NCBI GenBank assembly: GCA_018065745.1 | Contig: JAGHSS010000379.1 | Coordinates: 1-7,086 of the forward strand | DNA: 7,086 bases | Source: Candidatus Neoflavobacterium equi | Lineage (GTDB): Bacteria > Bacteroidota > Bacteroidia > Flavobacteriales > Flavobacteriaceae | Direction of reading: 5' to 3' | Shown here: in pieces, positions 1-5,877 of the stretch | Numbering within the stretch: the first letter of the stretch is position 1 | Layout of the letters: every line of letters begins with the position of its first letter | The notes under the pieces: generated by a model | What the model saw: only the letters and a program-made list of their open reading frames with translations | Told to the model about the DNA's origin: nothing | Database searches by the model: none | Position numbers and translations under genes: made by a program

Positions 1-18
1 AAAATAGTTTGAAAAGAC

Positions 19-26
19 TACTTTTG
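19..26 (+). promoter_or_regulatory. possible -7 promoter element for rseP
   Basis: TACTTTTG matches the Bacteroidota -7 consensus TAnnTTTG. It lies 26 bases before the rseP start codon, which would give a leader of about 20 bases. The matching -33 element would fall just outside the left edge, so it cannot be tested. The same bases also form a weak 5-bp hairpin (AAAAG, ACTA, CTTTT, at 12-25) followed by GTTTTTT. This could instead be the end of an upstream transcript, so the call is tentative. Confidence 0.3.
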
Positions 27-52
27 TTTTTTATACTTAAACTAACAAAAAA

Positions 53-1381
53 ATGATTCAATTAGGACAAATCCTTTTTATTTTATCCGTATTAGTTATC
101 CTTCACGAATTCGGACATTATTTAACAGCTAAACTGTTTAAAGTTCGTGTAGAGAAATTTTATTTATTCATGGATGCTGGTTTTTCTCTTGTAAAGAAAA
201 AAATTGGGGAGACAGAATGGGGAATCGGTTGGTTGCCTATTGGTGGATATGTGAAATTGGCCGGAATGGTTGATGAAAGCATGGACACGGAGCAATTGGC
301 ACAGGAACCACAACCATGGGAATTCAGATCTAAACCACCATACCAACGTTTGATCATCATGTTGGGAGGTATTATTGTAAACATCCTACTTGCCTGGTTT
401 TTATACACCACAGTGTACATGACTTGGGGTCAAAAATATGTAGCGACAGAAGTAATTCAGAAAAACGGATTGGCTTTTGGTGACGCTGGAACAAAAGCAG
501 GTTTTCAAAATGGAGACCGCATCCTTTCTGTGGACGGTAAATTCCAAGAGCGCTTTAACAGACTAACTTTAGACGTCTTGCTGGGGAATGAAGTTTTGGT
601 GGAAAGAAATGGAGCACAAAAAACAATTGTATTGTCTGACGAGGCTAAGAAAGACATCTTAGGTATGGAAGGTAAGAGCTTCATGCAACCACGTATGCAA
701 AACTTGGGAATTGATTCCATCTCGCCAGCAGGTCCTGCTGCCAAAGCTGGATTGAAAGTTAACGACATCATCACGTCTATCAACGGACAAAAAATCACAT
801 ATTACGACCAATTTAAAACCAGCATCGACAAGAATCCAAAAGACAGTTTGACGTTGGAGGTTAACAGAGGTGGAGAAAACATCACATTGAAAGCATTGAC
901 TAATGCTGAGGGAATGTTGGGAATCACCAACAAGATCAAAATGGATGACGCCTTCCAAGTGAGTAATGTTTTACCATTTGGAGCTGCTGTAAAGGCTGCA
1001 ATTGACGAATCATACACTTTGATTGTTTACAATGTGAAACAGTTCAAATTGATCTTGAAACCAAAAACAGAAGCATACAAGCACGTAAAAAGTCCAATTG
1101 GTATTGCACGCGCTTTACCTGACACGTGGAATTGGGAGTTTATTTGGAATTTTACCGCGTTATTTTCTATCGGTTTGGCGTTCATGAACATCTTGCCAAT
1201 CCCAGGTTTGGACGGAGGTCACGCCCTTTTTACCATCGTTGAAATGTTGACGGGAAAAAAATTATCAGAAAAATCAATGGGCTATGTTCAAACCTTTGGA
1301 ATGATTATCTTATTGACACTAATGGCTTTAACGTTTGGAAAGGATATTTTTGAATTAATCGTAGATAAATTTATCAAATAA
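53..1381 (+). CDS. rseP: RseP-type site-2 intramembrane zinc metalloprotease
   Basis: This is an inner-membrane protease of the M50B/RseP family. The family cleaves membrane-bound anti-sigma factors after a first periplasmic cut, releasing envelope-stress sigma factors, and also clears signal-peptide remnants. The zinc-binding HEFGH is at residues 18-22 inside the first membrane segment, and the third ligand is D387 in the NILPIPGLDGGH motif (379-390). Further membrane segments lie at about 98-120, 363-385 and 411-430. Between them are two PDZ domains, at about 128-205 (AGTKAGFQNGDRI) and 215-295 (AGPAAKAGLKVNDI). The GGYVKLAGM loop at 64-72 is typical. At 442 residues it is close to the roughly 450 of E. 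coli RseP and looks intact. The ATG at 53 is chosen because HEFGH follows at the usual distance; there is no Shine-Dalgarno sequence, only an A-rich leader. No anti-sigma or sigma gene is in the window, so its substrate here is unknown. No terminator is evident between its stop and the tRNA promoter. Confidence 0.96.
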   Translation: MIQLGQILFILSVLVILHEFGHYLTAKLFKVRVEKFYLFMDAGFSLVKKKIGETEWGIGWLPIGGYVKLAGMVDESMDTEQLAQEPQPWEFRSKPPYQRLIIMLGGIIVNILLAWFLYTTVYMTWGQKYVATEVIQKNGLAFGDAGTKAGFQNGDRILSVDGKFQERFNRLTLDVLLGNEVLVERNGAQKTIVLSDEAKKDILGMEGKSFMQPRMQNLGIDSISPAGPAAKAGLKVNDIITSINGQKITYYDQFKTSIDKNPKDSLTLEVNRGGENITLKALTNAEGMLGITNKIKMDDAFQVSNVLPFGAAVKAAIDESYTLIVYNVKQFKLILKPKTEAYKHVKSPIGIARALPDTWNWEFIWNFTALFSIGLAFMNILPIPGLDGGHALFTIVEMLTGKKLSEKSMGYVQTFGMIILLTLMALTFGKDIFELIVDKFIK

Positions 1382-1395
1382 TTTTTTTAAAAAGG

Positions 1396-1426
1396 TTTGC
1401 AGGATTGAAAAATCGACTTATATTTG
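1396..1426 (+). promoter_or_regulatory. Bacteroidota-type promoter of tRNA-Asn
   Basis: A -33 element TTTG (1396-1399) and a -7 element TATATTTG (1419-1426) are separated by exactly 19 bases. This matches the TTTG/N19/TAnnTTTG pattern known for the primary sigma factor of Bacteroidota. Transcription would start near 1432-1434, about 18 bases before the mature tRNA, leaving a short 5' leader for RNase P. It begins only 15 bases after the rseP stop, so the tRNA probably has its own transcript, although read-through from rseP is possible. Confidence 0.75.
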
Positions 1427-1450
1427 CACCGCAATAAAGGCAATAAACCT

Positions 1451-1524
1451 TCCTCCTTAGCTCAGTTGGTTAGAGCATCTGACTGTTAATCAGAGGGTCC
1501 TTGGTTCGAGCCCAAGAGGGGGAG
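1451..1524 (+). tRNA. tRNA-Asn (anticodon GTT)
   Basis: A full cloverleaf can be folded by eye. The acceptor stem TCCTCCT (1451-1457) pairs with AGGGGGA (1517-1523), with one T-G wobble. The D arm holds AGCTCAGTTGGTTAGAGC. The anticodon stem TCTGA/TCAGA (1478-1482, 1490-1494) encloses the loop CTGTTAA, with anticodon GTT at 1485-1487. The T stem CTTGG/CCAAG (1500-1504, 1512-1516) encloses TTCGAGC. The discriminator base at 1524 is G, as expected for tRNA-Asn. The next bases are CAATT, so the 3' CCA is not encoded and must be added by the CCA-adding enzyme. It decodes AAC and AAU. Confidence 0.98.
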
Positions 1525-1534
1525 CAATTTTTAC

Positions 1535-1569
1535 AAATCCATTCTTTTTTAAAGGATGGATTTTTTTTT
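1535..1569 (+). terminator. intrinsic terminator after tRNA-Asn
   Basis: AAATCCATTCTTT (1535-1547) pairs with AAAGGATGGATTT (1551-1563) over 13 base pairs including one T-G wobble. The loop is TTT, and the structure runs into a tract of nine T (1561-1569). It starts 11 bases after the tRNA 3' end, so it should end the tRNA transcript (and any rseP read-through) and insulate the genes downstream. Confidence 0.87.
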
Positions 1570-1635
1570 GCGCCTCTATTTCATATCCTTAGTAACGTTT
1601 ATAAAGTACACGACAAGGAACACAAATCTCCCAAA

Positions 1636-1657
1636 CTTAAGTTTTGCTTAAGGTTGC
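1636..1657 (+). promoter_or_regulatory. tandem 11-base repeat, candidate response-regulator site
   Basis: Two adjacent 11-base units, CTTAAGTTTTG (1636-1646) and CTTAAGGTTGC (1647-1657), match at 8 of 11 positions. CTTAAG is itself a palindrome, so the pair is both a direct and an inverted repeat. The shared TT after each core favours a direct repeat. Hexamer-N5-hexamer spacing of one helical turn is the layout used by many OmpR/PhoB-family regulators. The site lies about 34 bases upstream of the TAnnTTTG box at 1691 and precedes a gene set that includes such a regulator. Function is inferred from layout and position only. The alternative is a chance hairpin (6-bp stem, TTTTG loop). Confidence 0.35.
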
Positions 1658-1690
1658 CCCCGCTTTATCATTTCATTAAGAACTTCCAAA

Positions 1691-1698
1691 TAATTTTG
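1691..1698 (+). promoter_or_regulatory. -7 promoter element of the LTA-synthase-family gene
   Basis: TAATTTTG is an exact match to TAnnTTTG, 20 bases upstream of the start codon at 1719. It predicts transcription start near 1705 and a leader of about 14 bases. No good -33 TTG lies at the usual 19-21 base distance: the nearest TTG (1654-1656) is 34 bases away, and only TTT (1671-1673) is near the expected place. A weak -33 would suit a promoter that depends on an activator bound at the repeat upstream. The rest of 1570-1690 shows no gene and no further clear signal. Confidence 0.5.
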
Positions 1699-1718
1699 TT
1701 CATGTAAAAAACAAAGAC

Positions 1719-3767
1719 ATGAACCAAATCATCAAAAATAACAGATTCACACTCCCTAGCCATTTTGTAATCGGCTTTTGCAGTATTTCTACACTTCTGA
1801 GACTTACACTCCTCATTTGGGTTTGGAAAGACCTAAATCACAACCCCATATACCTACTCAAAACATGCATTATCGGTTTGGGCTTTGACCTTGCGTCTGC
1901 CGCATTTTTAATCCTGCCAATGGTAGTGTATCTCTACCTTACTCCAAGTAAAATCACCGGGTCACTTTTTGACAAAATCGTCCTTTACTTTTTAACCACA
2001 CTCTTGACCTTAATTTCCGTGTTGACCTTTTTCTCAGAACTAACTTTTTGGGAAGAATTCAAAACCAGATTCAATTTCATTGCGGTTGATTATTTGATTT
2101 ACACCCATGAAGTAGTCGCTAACATTCAAGAGTCTTACCCCATCCCACTTTTACTAACAGGCAGCGGTATTGTGGTTGGAATGTGCCTTTACCTCTTTGT
2201 AAAATCAAAAAGCTTTGAAAGAACGTTTGTCAATAAAACAAATTTCACACTCAGAAGCCTTGTTTTTTTTCTTTACGCTACCCTGTTGATCGGCTTTACA
2301 TCGCTGTACAACAACAGCAGCGCAGAATGGTCTGACAACAGATACCTGAATGAGATCAGCAAATCTGGTGTGTATTCCTTTTTTGCAGCCTTTAGAAACA
2401 ACCAATTAAAATACGACCAATTTTACAACACCATTCCCCAAAACACAGCCTTTGAGTTGAGCAATAGGATGGTTCACCCTCAGACCCCGCCAAAACCCAC
2501 ATCCATTACCCACAATATCACAGCTAAAACCCCAAATGCGGCCTTGCACCCCAACGTTATTGTCGTGTTGATGGAGAGCATGAGCGGTAGTTTTATGAAG
2601 GCTTTTGATCAACAAGAAAACCTGACACCAAACTTAGACGCTATGGCCAGAGACGGGCTGTTTTTCACCAACCTATACGCCACTGGAACCAGAACAGTCA
2701 GAGGCATGGAAGCACTGGCGTTAAGCATACCACCAACCCCTGGACAAAGCATCGTCAAAAGACCAGACAACCAAGGATTATTCACCATTGGTAGCGTCTT
2801 CAAAGACAAAGGTTACACCAACAATTTCTTTTATGGTGGGGACGGATATTTTGACAATATGAATAAATTTTGGGGTGGTAATGGATTCAACATCTACGAC
2901 CGCGGGAACAACACCGTTTTAACTGAAGACATCCAAACCCAAAGATTTCACATACCTGATGAAAAAGTACATTTTAAAAACGCTTGGGGAATTTGTGATG
3001 AAGATCTTTTTGACGCCGTTATTGAGGCCTCAGACAAGATGTATAAAGAAAACAAACCCTTCTTCAACTTTGCCTTGACAGCGTCCAATCACAGACCTTA
3101 TACCTATCCAGAGCACACCATTGACATTCCGTCTGGTACTGGAAGAAACGGAGCCGTAAAATATGCTGATTACGCCATTGGAGCCTTTATCAAAAAAGCA
3201 CGCACAAAACCCTGGTTTAAAAACACCGTTTTTGTTTTTGTCGCTGACCATTGCGCCAGCAGCGCTGGAAAGGATGAGATTGACATCCCAAATTACCACA
3301 TCCCAGCCATCATTTACAATTTGCCAGACACCCCACCAATGAATATTGACAAACAGTGTTCACAGATTGACGTGATGCCCACCTTGTTTGAAAAATTGAA
3401 CTGGAGTTATACCTCCAATTTTTACGGCCAAGATGTGTTGGACAGCAATTTTCAAGAGCGTGCATTGATGGGAACCTACAGAAAATTAACCCTGATGAAA
3501 AAACAAGAAGTAGTCATTCTTTCAGACCAACACAAAAACAAAGAATACCATTGGGACAAAACAAAAAACACCCTAAACCCGACGCATAAAAACCAACGTC
3601 TGTTGCAAGAAGCCATTGCTTATTATCAAACAGCAGATTTTCTTTTCAACACTGGAGGACTAAAAGAGAAAACACCAAAAACAAAAGCAGTGACCGTTGA
3701 GGACAACAGCACAAAGCAGTTGCCAAAAACAGCAGTCAAAGCGACGAAAAAATTGCGCAATTCTTAG
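1719..3767 (+). CDS. LTA-synthase-family membrane phosphotransferase (sulfatase fold, COG1368)
   Basis: This 682-residue inner-membrane enzyme has a large extracytoplasmic catalytic domain of the LtaS/MdoB sulfatase family. Five membrane segments are visible at about 13-35, 48-74, 85-108, 141-161 and 178-197. The conserved juxtamembrane stretch EEFKTRFNFIAVDYLIYTHE (112-131) lies between the third and fourth. The catalytic domain spans about 277-600. Likely metal ligands are E286 (VVLMESMSG), the nucleophile T326 (GTRTVRGME) and D510/H511 (VFVADHC), with H458 (SNHRPY) in the substrate pocket. All expected residues are present. The family moves phosphoglycerol or similar phospho-headgroups from lipid onto glycolipid or glycan. 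This organism should not make lipoteichoic acid, so donor and acceptor are unknown; a lipid A, glycan or lipoprotein modification is possible. The last 35 residues form a basic low-complexity tail (9 Lys, 1 Arg, 3 acidic) beyond the fold. The ATG at 1719 is chosen because the first membrane segment follows directly. A promoter box lies upstream and a two-component pair follows 45 bases downstream. Confidence 0.92.
   Translation: MNQIIKNNRFTLPSHFVIGFCSISTLLRLTLLIWVWKDLNHNPIYLLKTCIIGLGFDLASAAFLILPMVVYLYLTPSKITGSLFDKIVLYFLTTLLTLISVLTFFSELTFWEEFKTRFNFIAVDYLIYTHEVVANIQESYPIPLLLTGSGIVVGMCLYLFVKSKSFERTFVNKTNFTLRSLVFFLYATLLIGFTSLYNNSSAEWSDNRYLNEISKSGVYSFFAAFRNNQLKYDQFYNTIPQNTAFELSNRMVHPQTPPKPTSITHNITAKTPNAALHPNVIVVLMESMSGSFMKAFDQQENLTPNLDAMARDGLFFTNLYATGTRTVRGMEALALSIPPTPGQSIVKRPDNQGLFTIGSVFKDKGYTNNFFYGGDGYFDNMNKFWGGNGFNIYDRGNNTVLTEDIQTQRFHIPDEKVHFKNAWGICDEDLFDAVIEASDKMYKENKPFFNFALTASNHRPYTYPEHTIDIPSGTGRNGAVKYADYAIGAFIKKARTKPWFKNTVFVFVADHCASSAGKDEIDIPNYHIPAIIYNLPDTPPMNIDKQCSQIDVMPTLFEKLNWSYTSNFYGQDVLDSNFQERALMGTYRKLTLMKKQEVVILSDQHKNKEYHWDKTKNTLNPTHKNQRLLQEAIAYYQTADFLFNTGGLKEKTPKTKAVTVEDNSTKQLPKTAVKATKKLRNS
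3751..3762. repeat. 12-bp perfect palindrome at the end of the LTA-synthase-family gene
   Basis: AATTGCGCAATT is a perfect palindrome, with two more A-T pairs beyond a single mismatch on each side. It lies inside the last codons of the upstream gene, 51-62 bases before the response-regulator start and just upstream of the weak -7-like box at 3786. It has no loop or T tract, so it is not a terminator; a dimeric-repressor operator is conceivable. A palindrome of this length is expected once or twice by chance in 7 kb. Confidence 0.2.
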
Positions 3768-3785
3768 TTTCCCCAGAAAAAGACG

Positions 3786-3793
3786 TACCTTTA
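3786..3793 (+). promoter_or_regulatory. weak -7-like box before the response regulator
   Basis: TACCTTTA differs from TAnnTTTG only in its last base and lies 19 bases before the regulator's start codon. No -33 TTG is found 19-21 bases upstream. The 45-base gap also contains no terminator, so the regulator may be transcribed from the promoter at 1691, from this weak box, or from both. Confidence 0.25.
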
Positions 3794-3812
3794 ATCTAGC
3801 AATATACAACCA

Positions 3813-4478
3813 ATGAAAATTTTAGTCATAGAAGATCAATGGGGCATCATACAGTTTTTGAAACAAGGATTGACAGAAGAAGGTTATGAAATCCACTATG
3901 CTCAAAACGCCATAGAAGCCTATAAAAAAATCAGCGAACACACCTTCGCGTTGATTTTATTGGATTGGATGTTGCCGCAGACCTCTGGAATTGAAGTGTG
4001 CAAGCACATCAGGAGTACAGATAAAAAAACGCCAATTCTGTTTTTGACTGCCAAGGACACCTTGCAAGATACCATTGAAGGGTTGAGTGCTGGAGCTAAT
4101 GACTACATCAAAAAACCTTTTCACTTTGAAGAATTACTGATGCGCATCAAAGTTCAGCTCAGAACAAAACAAGAGGTAGAAGAACGCGTAGAAATTAAAA
4201 ACTATACCCTTGTTCCCTCTCAAAACAAATTCTACAAAGATGGAATTGAAATTAATCTAACTCAAAAAGAGTATTTGTTTTTAGCTTTTTTAATCAAAAA
4301 CAAAGGTGTTGTATGTTCAAGAAAGCAGATATTAGCAGAAGTTTGGCACATCAACTTTGAATATGACACCGCCGTTTTGGATGTTTTCATGAACGCGATT
4401 CGCAAAAAATTAAAGTTGGACAAGTCAGATAATTTCATTCAAACCATCAGAGGCGTTGGTTTTTTAATCAATCCATAG
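3813..4478 (+). CDS. OmpR/PhoB-family response regulator
   Basis: This 221-residue cytoplasmic transcription factor is controlled by phosphorylation. The receiver domain spans about 1-115. It has the acidic pocket E7/D8 (VIEDQ), phospho-acceptor D51 (LLLDWMLP), switch T79 (LFLTA) and the conserved K101 before P102 (YIKKPF), so all phosphorylation residues are in place. The winged-helix effector domain spans about 126-220, with the typical INLTQKEYLFLAFL start and a VLDVFMNAIRKKL recognition-helix region, ending in the usual TIRGVGFLI hairpin. Length is normal for the family. The start at 3813 places MKILVIED as expected. The kinase gene begins three bases after the stop, so the two are almost surely a cognate pair in one transcript. 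Target genes are not known. The enzyme gene upstream, with its hexamer-N5-hexamer repeat, is the obvious candidate, and autoregulation is common in such pairs. No orthologue name is assigned, because flavobacterial regulators of this type cannot be told apart by eye. Confidence 0.95.
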   Translation: MKILVIEDQWGIIQFLKQGLTEEGYEIHYAQNAIEAYKKISEHTFALILLDWMLPQTSGIEVCKHIRSTDKKTPILFLTAKDTLQDTIEGLSAGANDYIKKPFHFEELLMRIKVQLRTKQEVEERVEIKNYTLVPSQNKFYKDGIEINLTQKEYLFLAFLIKNKGVVCSRKQILAEVWHINFEYDTAVLDVFMNAIRKKLKLDKSDNFIQTIRGVGFLINP

Positions 4479-4481
4479 CGT

Positions 4482-5867
4482 ATGTTTCAAAGTTCATTAA
4501 AAAATAAAATAGCAACCTCCAATTTATTGGGGGTTGCGTTGTTAATAGCCGTTGTCTTTGGTTTGATCTACATCACCGTGAGCACCAATGTCAATCTCAA
4601 AATAAACAGAGATCTGGATTGGGAATTGGAAAACCATCGGTCAGAAGTAAAACTTAGAGCGGGGAAAATTCAACTTTTTGACCCTGAAGAATGGAATGAA
4701 TCAGAGCATGAAAACATTTCCATCTACCCAGTTTTCATATCTTTTTTCAACGCAGATAAAACACCATTGGCTGATTCCCCTAATTTGGGAATTGGAAAAT
4801 TACACCTGCAAAATGGAGCGACAGCAAATAAAAAACTAGATTTATACCTCAATGACATTCCCATCAGGCAGGCACAAACCCCGTTGTATTTCAATGAGCA
4901 AATTGTGGGACACGTCGTTATTGCCATAGCCATTGACACCCAAGTCAGCGTCCTGAAGAACCTCTCCATAACCCTTGGAGTTACGTACCCAATAGTTTTG
5001 TTGATGCTCTTTTTACTCACCCGTTACATTGCTGGAAAAAACATCAATCCAACCTTAAAAATAATTGAGACCACAAAAGGCATTACAGACACCAGTCTGA
5101 ATACCCGCATTGTGCTGCCACCAAATAAAGATGAGCTCCACACTCTGGCCAATTCCATCAATCAATTGTTAGACACCATTGAGCATGCCATGACCAGAGA
5201 AAAGCAGTTTACCAGCAATGCCTCACATGAATTGAGAACTCCCATTGCAATCATCAAAGGCACCCTGGAAGTGCTGAACAGAAAAGAGCGCACGGTGGAA
5301 GAATACAAAGAAAAGATTGCCTATTGCATTCAGGAATGCGACAGAATCAACACCATTTTAGAACAGCTGTTGCTACTTGCAAGGTCAGACCACATGCACA
5401 TTAATGAACACCTTGAAACCTTTAGTGTGGAAGAAGTACTCTTAGAAACATTGGAGATTTACAACAACAAGATTGTAGAGAAAAATTTAAACGTGCAATT
5501 TGACGTTATTAAAAAGCATCAGATTGTATCAAATAAATTAGCTGTAGAAATTATATTACAGAATATTATTTCAAACGCCATCAAGTACAATCAGGCCAAC
5601 GGCATTTTAAAAATTAACATTGAAGAACACAACAACCAACTCCTATGCACCATTTCAGACCAAGGAATTGGGATGACTGCAGAAGAGCTCCAAAAGATCT
5701 ATGAAAAGTTCTACCGTTCAGAAGCGGTAGCGCATTCAGAAATATACGGCAATGGCCTTGGATTATCCATTGTCAAAAGCTTGACAGATTTATTACACAT
5801 CAAGCTCAGTTACACCTCTGCACCACAATGCGGAACCCAAGTAAGATTAGAATTTCCAAACAATTAA
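4482..5867 (+). CDS. HAMP-containing sensor histidine kinase
   Basis: This 461-residue inner-membrane sensor kinase is the likely partner of the regulator encoded three bases upstream. The order is: membrane segment at about 13-34, an extracytoplasmic sensor region of about 125 residues (35-158), a second membrane segment at about 160-184, a HAMP linker at about 182-235, a HisKA dimerisation domain at about 240-305, and a HATPase_c domain at about 350-460. The phospho-accepting histidine is H249 in SNASHELRTP. The N box has N361 and N365 (NIISNAIKYN), the G1 box is DQGIGM (393-398), the F box is EKFYRSE (408-414), and the G2 box is GNGLGLSIV (423-431). All catalytic boxes are intact, so it should be active. 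The sensor region resembles no domain I can name and has no cysteines, so the signal is unknown; its location suggests an envelope or periplasmic cue. With no Shine-Dalgarno sequence and a three-base gap, translation is probably coupled to the regulator. The ATG at 4482 directly precedes the first membrane segment. Confidence 0.95.
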   Translation: MFQSSLKNKIATSNLLGVALLIAVVFGLIYITVSTNVNLKINRDLDWELENHRSEVKLRAGKIQLFDPEEWNESEHENISIYPVFISFFNADKTPLADSPNLGIGKLHLQNGATANKKLDLYLNDIPIRQAQTPLYFNEQIVGHVVIAIAIDTQVSVLKNLSITLGVTYPIVLLMLFLLTRYIAGKNINPTLKIIETTKGITDTSLNTRIVLPPNKDELHTLANSINQLLDTIEHAMTREKQFTSNASHELRTPIAIIKGTLEVLNRKERTVEEYKEKIAYCIQECDRINTILEQLLLLARSDHMHINEHLETFSVEEVLLETLEIYNNKIVEKNLNVQFDVIKKHQIVSNKLAVEIILQNIISNAIKYNQANGILKINIEEHNNQLLCTISDQGIGMTAEELQKIYEKFYRSEAVAHSEIYGNGLGLSIVKSLTDLLHIKLSYTSAPQCGTQVRLEFPNN

Positions 5868-5877
5868 TACCCGAATT

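Noticed and set aside
12..32. possible intrinsic terminator of an upstream gene (AAAAG/CTTTT hairpin with T run)
   Set aside because: The stem has only five mostly A-T pairs, and the same bases match a -7 promoter box, so a terminator call is not supported.
1501..1707. 68-codon open frame on the plus strand between the tRNA and the LTA-synthase-family gene
   Set aside because: It starts inside the tRNA T arm, runs through the terminator hairpin and its T tract, and covers the promoter box at 1691. Its translation has no recognisable domain.
2406..2615. antisense open frames within the LTA-synthase-family gene and within rseP
   Set aside because: They are short, overlap intact conserved coding sequence, have no recognisable domains and no promoter of the TAnnTTTG type that I could see.
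3768..3779. TTTC-CCCA-GAAA hairpin after the LTA-synthase-family gene
   Set aside because: A four-pair stem with no T tract after it cannot be called a terminator.
5863..5877. ATT start codons extending the aldehyde dehydrogenase upstream
   Set aside because: ATT is a very rare start, and even the longest in-frame extension adds only nine residues before the stop at 5848-5850. It would not restore the missing N-terminal segment.
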